From Cornus controversa (lineage: Eukaryota; Streptophyta; Magnoliopsida; Cornales; Cornaceae): a DNA stretch of 64,000 nt. The DNA lies in the NCBI GenBank assembly GCA_026545225.1, contig CM048845.1, positions 125,228,533-125,292,532 of the forward strand. Direction: 5' to 3'. The stretch's first letter is position 1; every line of letters starts with the position of its first letter. Position numbers and translations under genes: made by a program. Positions 62,028 through 64,000 of this stretch are shown piece by piece. The notes beneath the pieces were generated by a model, which searched no databases, was not told the DNA's origin, and saw nothing but the letters and a program-made list of their open reading frames with translations.

Positions 62028-64000
62028 GTTCGGTGTGGCTTTATTCTTATTTAGGAAAGTTTTCTTTTTTGCTTCACTACTTATAGTATTGGTTTTGCGT
62101 ATATGGTTTGCTTATGCTACTGTGTTATTTGTGATGTTTGTGCTCTCTTTTGCTCAAATGGCTTATCCTCTCACCAGATGATTCATCAACCTGTAAAAAT
62201 CAGGGTGTTGATTAGGTATTTTGGTTTTTTTTTTGTTTTGAAGGTGGACGGACTTCTCATTGAAATATAATGATTCTGTTGGCTTTATATATCTTTGCAT
62301 AGGACCCCAATCTATTTCTCCATAGCATTGATATGGTCAATGAATTATTTACTTATTTATTTATTTATTTATTTTCTGTATGCTTCAGTATTTGTTTAAA
62401 ACAAAGCATATATTACAATAATCAGAATGGCGATACATGCTTTTATCCTTGAGGGTTTCTCATTTTCTCTGTTTGTCCATTTTTTTTTTGGCCCTGATTT
62501 CCTACAACTTCTCTTTCGTAGATAATATCAAGTGAAATGGGATATGCTAAAAGCAACAAAGTAAGCTTGAGAGTGTCAAACTGGAGAATCATGAAAGCTT
62601 GAGATATACCAGTATAAGTATACTTAGGGCACTAAACAAAGCTCAAACAGAAGTAGCTACAGAAGCCAGAAAATGTCTGTTTATAATGGGTTAAGTCCAT
62701 TTATAAAGAAAGTTCCAATGGGTGAGAGTTTCCATAGGGACAAGACTAATTACATATACAAGTTCAAATTGGTGAAAGTTTCCATGTGAGACAAGACTAA
62801 TTACAAACACTTTCTTTCATCCTAGTATATAAGAGAGGAAAAGTTGAACTAGTTTGATGGTTTAATCTGAGGACCAAGTTCTGCGGGTTAACGTTTGAAC
62901 ATTGATGCCATTGGTGTGAGTTCAAGCCGTCAGAGAAGAGGTTGGATTTGTTTCGAGTCCTCCCTCCCCTGAACTCAACTGTAGCAGGACCAAAGTTAGG
63001 TAATGCCAATCTGTTCCATCTCCTAAGAATCATAGATTACAAATTGGACAACTGGACATATTATTTTCACCTAGAATATCTTTTAAATCAATGCAAAATG
63101 TCTCCTACGCAATGAGAAATTTGTTTTTTAAAACATATAGATTTTATTTCCAGTTGAGAAAGTATGTTTCAGTTGTCCATGTCCAACATGCACTTTTAAG
63201 TTTTAAGTATAAGGTTGTTCCATTTTGACTTGAAGGTCATTGGATTCAAAATAGGAAATAGTCTCTCCTCATGTGGAGGTAAGGTTGCATACATCTGACC
63301 CTCTCAATGACCTCGCAATGGCAGGAGCTTTGTGCACTGGGCGGACCCTTTATATCCAACGTGTACTTTTAAGTATTTTAGTTGTTGGGTTGATCTTGAA
63401 GTTATCAGTGATGTGAGTAGAAGTCTACACACAACAAAGGTCCTGTGGTTTTGCTGGAATTCTGATTTATGAAGGCATTGAATAGCATTTCCTTTAGAAG
63501 AAGGCATGACACCAAAGCTAGATTACGTGCAGTGTGTGTAATAACTTCTTATTTGTCACGGCACCATATAAATTTTTGAAAAATAATTGGTTACAGTACG
63601 TCCTTTGATTTTGTAAAGTTTTCTGTATCTGGCCATCATCTGCTGAAATGGCAGGTAACAACATTATTTTTGTGGTTGGAGTGTAAACTATAGCTCCTTG
63701 CTGTCAACATGGATTTGCTGGATTTGAAGCACTTAGATAATGACTCTGATGAACTAGTGAAATGATTGAGAGAGAAAATAATTCCCTCCTTTAATTATGC
63801 ATCAATAATCTCTGTAATCTAGATTTCACAGGATAAAATAATTATAAGAAACAAGCTTTCAAACAGTAGATATTTATACACGGAGTATTGTCAAGTGTCT
63901 GACATGCTTTAATACCAGATTGTGTGCCTTTGGGTCCAACAATATCATTATTGGTGGGTGAAGAAATTTTCTTACAAGCTTTATGTTAAAATATGTTGAT
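62028..64000 (+). other. Long intron of the GT14 gene
   Basis: The next expected coding block of the family (a Trp-Met-Ala-Leu stretch and following) is not found up to the window edge, so intron 3 appears to be at least 2 kb. Open frames here are short and unlike any known family. Confidence 0.55.

Overview
The window looks like AT-rich nuclear DNA of a flowering plant, most likely a eudicot. The evidence is GT-AG introns (up to 21 coding exons in one gene), plant-only gene families (NRT1/PTR, P3A proton pumps, LOB-domain, large PPR, GT14), long TA/CT microsatellites and many small plant-type transposable elements. No tRNA, rRNA, CRISPR array or prokaryotic operon was seen.

Layout. 1-2376 (+): 3' half of an NDUFAF7-type mitochondrial methyltransferase gene. 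5949-8498 (+): complete four-exon NRT1/PTR (NPF2-clade) transporter gene. 9483-10990: short non-coding LTR retrotransposon with intact LTRs, primer-binding site and AATCC target duplication. 11079-11531: Tourist-like MITE. 12447-23875 (-): complete 21-exon plasma-membrane H+-ATPase of the AHA4/AHA11 type (956 aa), with an inverted-repeat element in intron 17. About 24.4-39.7 kb: gene-poor, with hAT-type MITEs (one carrying a nested element), an LTR/TRIM chimera, a possible CACTA end and a broken ARF-GTPase gene fragment. 39713-40703 (+): LBD27-like LOB-domain gene. 42282-44285 (+): intronless chloroplast PPR gene matching Arabidopsis At5g39980. 44.3-60.8 kb: repeats, including a Mutator-like element (48881-54017) holding a probable solo LTR that itself holds two MITEs, then a tandem repeat region split by a foldback MITE. 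61037-64000 (+): 5' part of a GT14 beta-glucuronosyltransferase gene (GlcAT14A type), running off the right edge.

Gene order carries a signal. NPF2.10/NPF2.11 next to AHA4/AHA11, with LBD27 close by, recalls Arabidopsis At3g47870-At3g47960 and At5g62670/At5g62680. The PPR plus GlcAT14 pair recalls At5g39980/At5g39990. So the window seems to join two ancestral blocks that are separate in Arabidopsis. This rests on recalled locus numbers and needs a synteny search.

The genes do not form one pathway. The proton pump makes the gradient that NPF carriers use, so those two neighbours are functionally compatible. I found no previously undescribed biological system. The most unusual structures are the LTR/TRIM chimera, the nested transposons dated by their target duplications, and the captured ARF exon.
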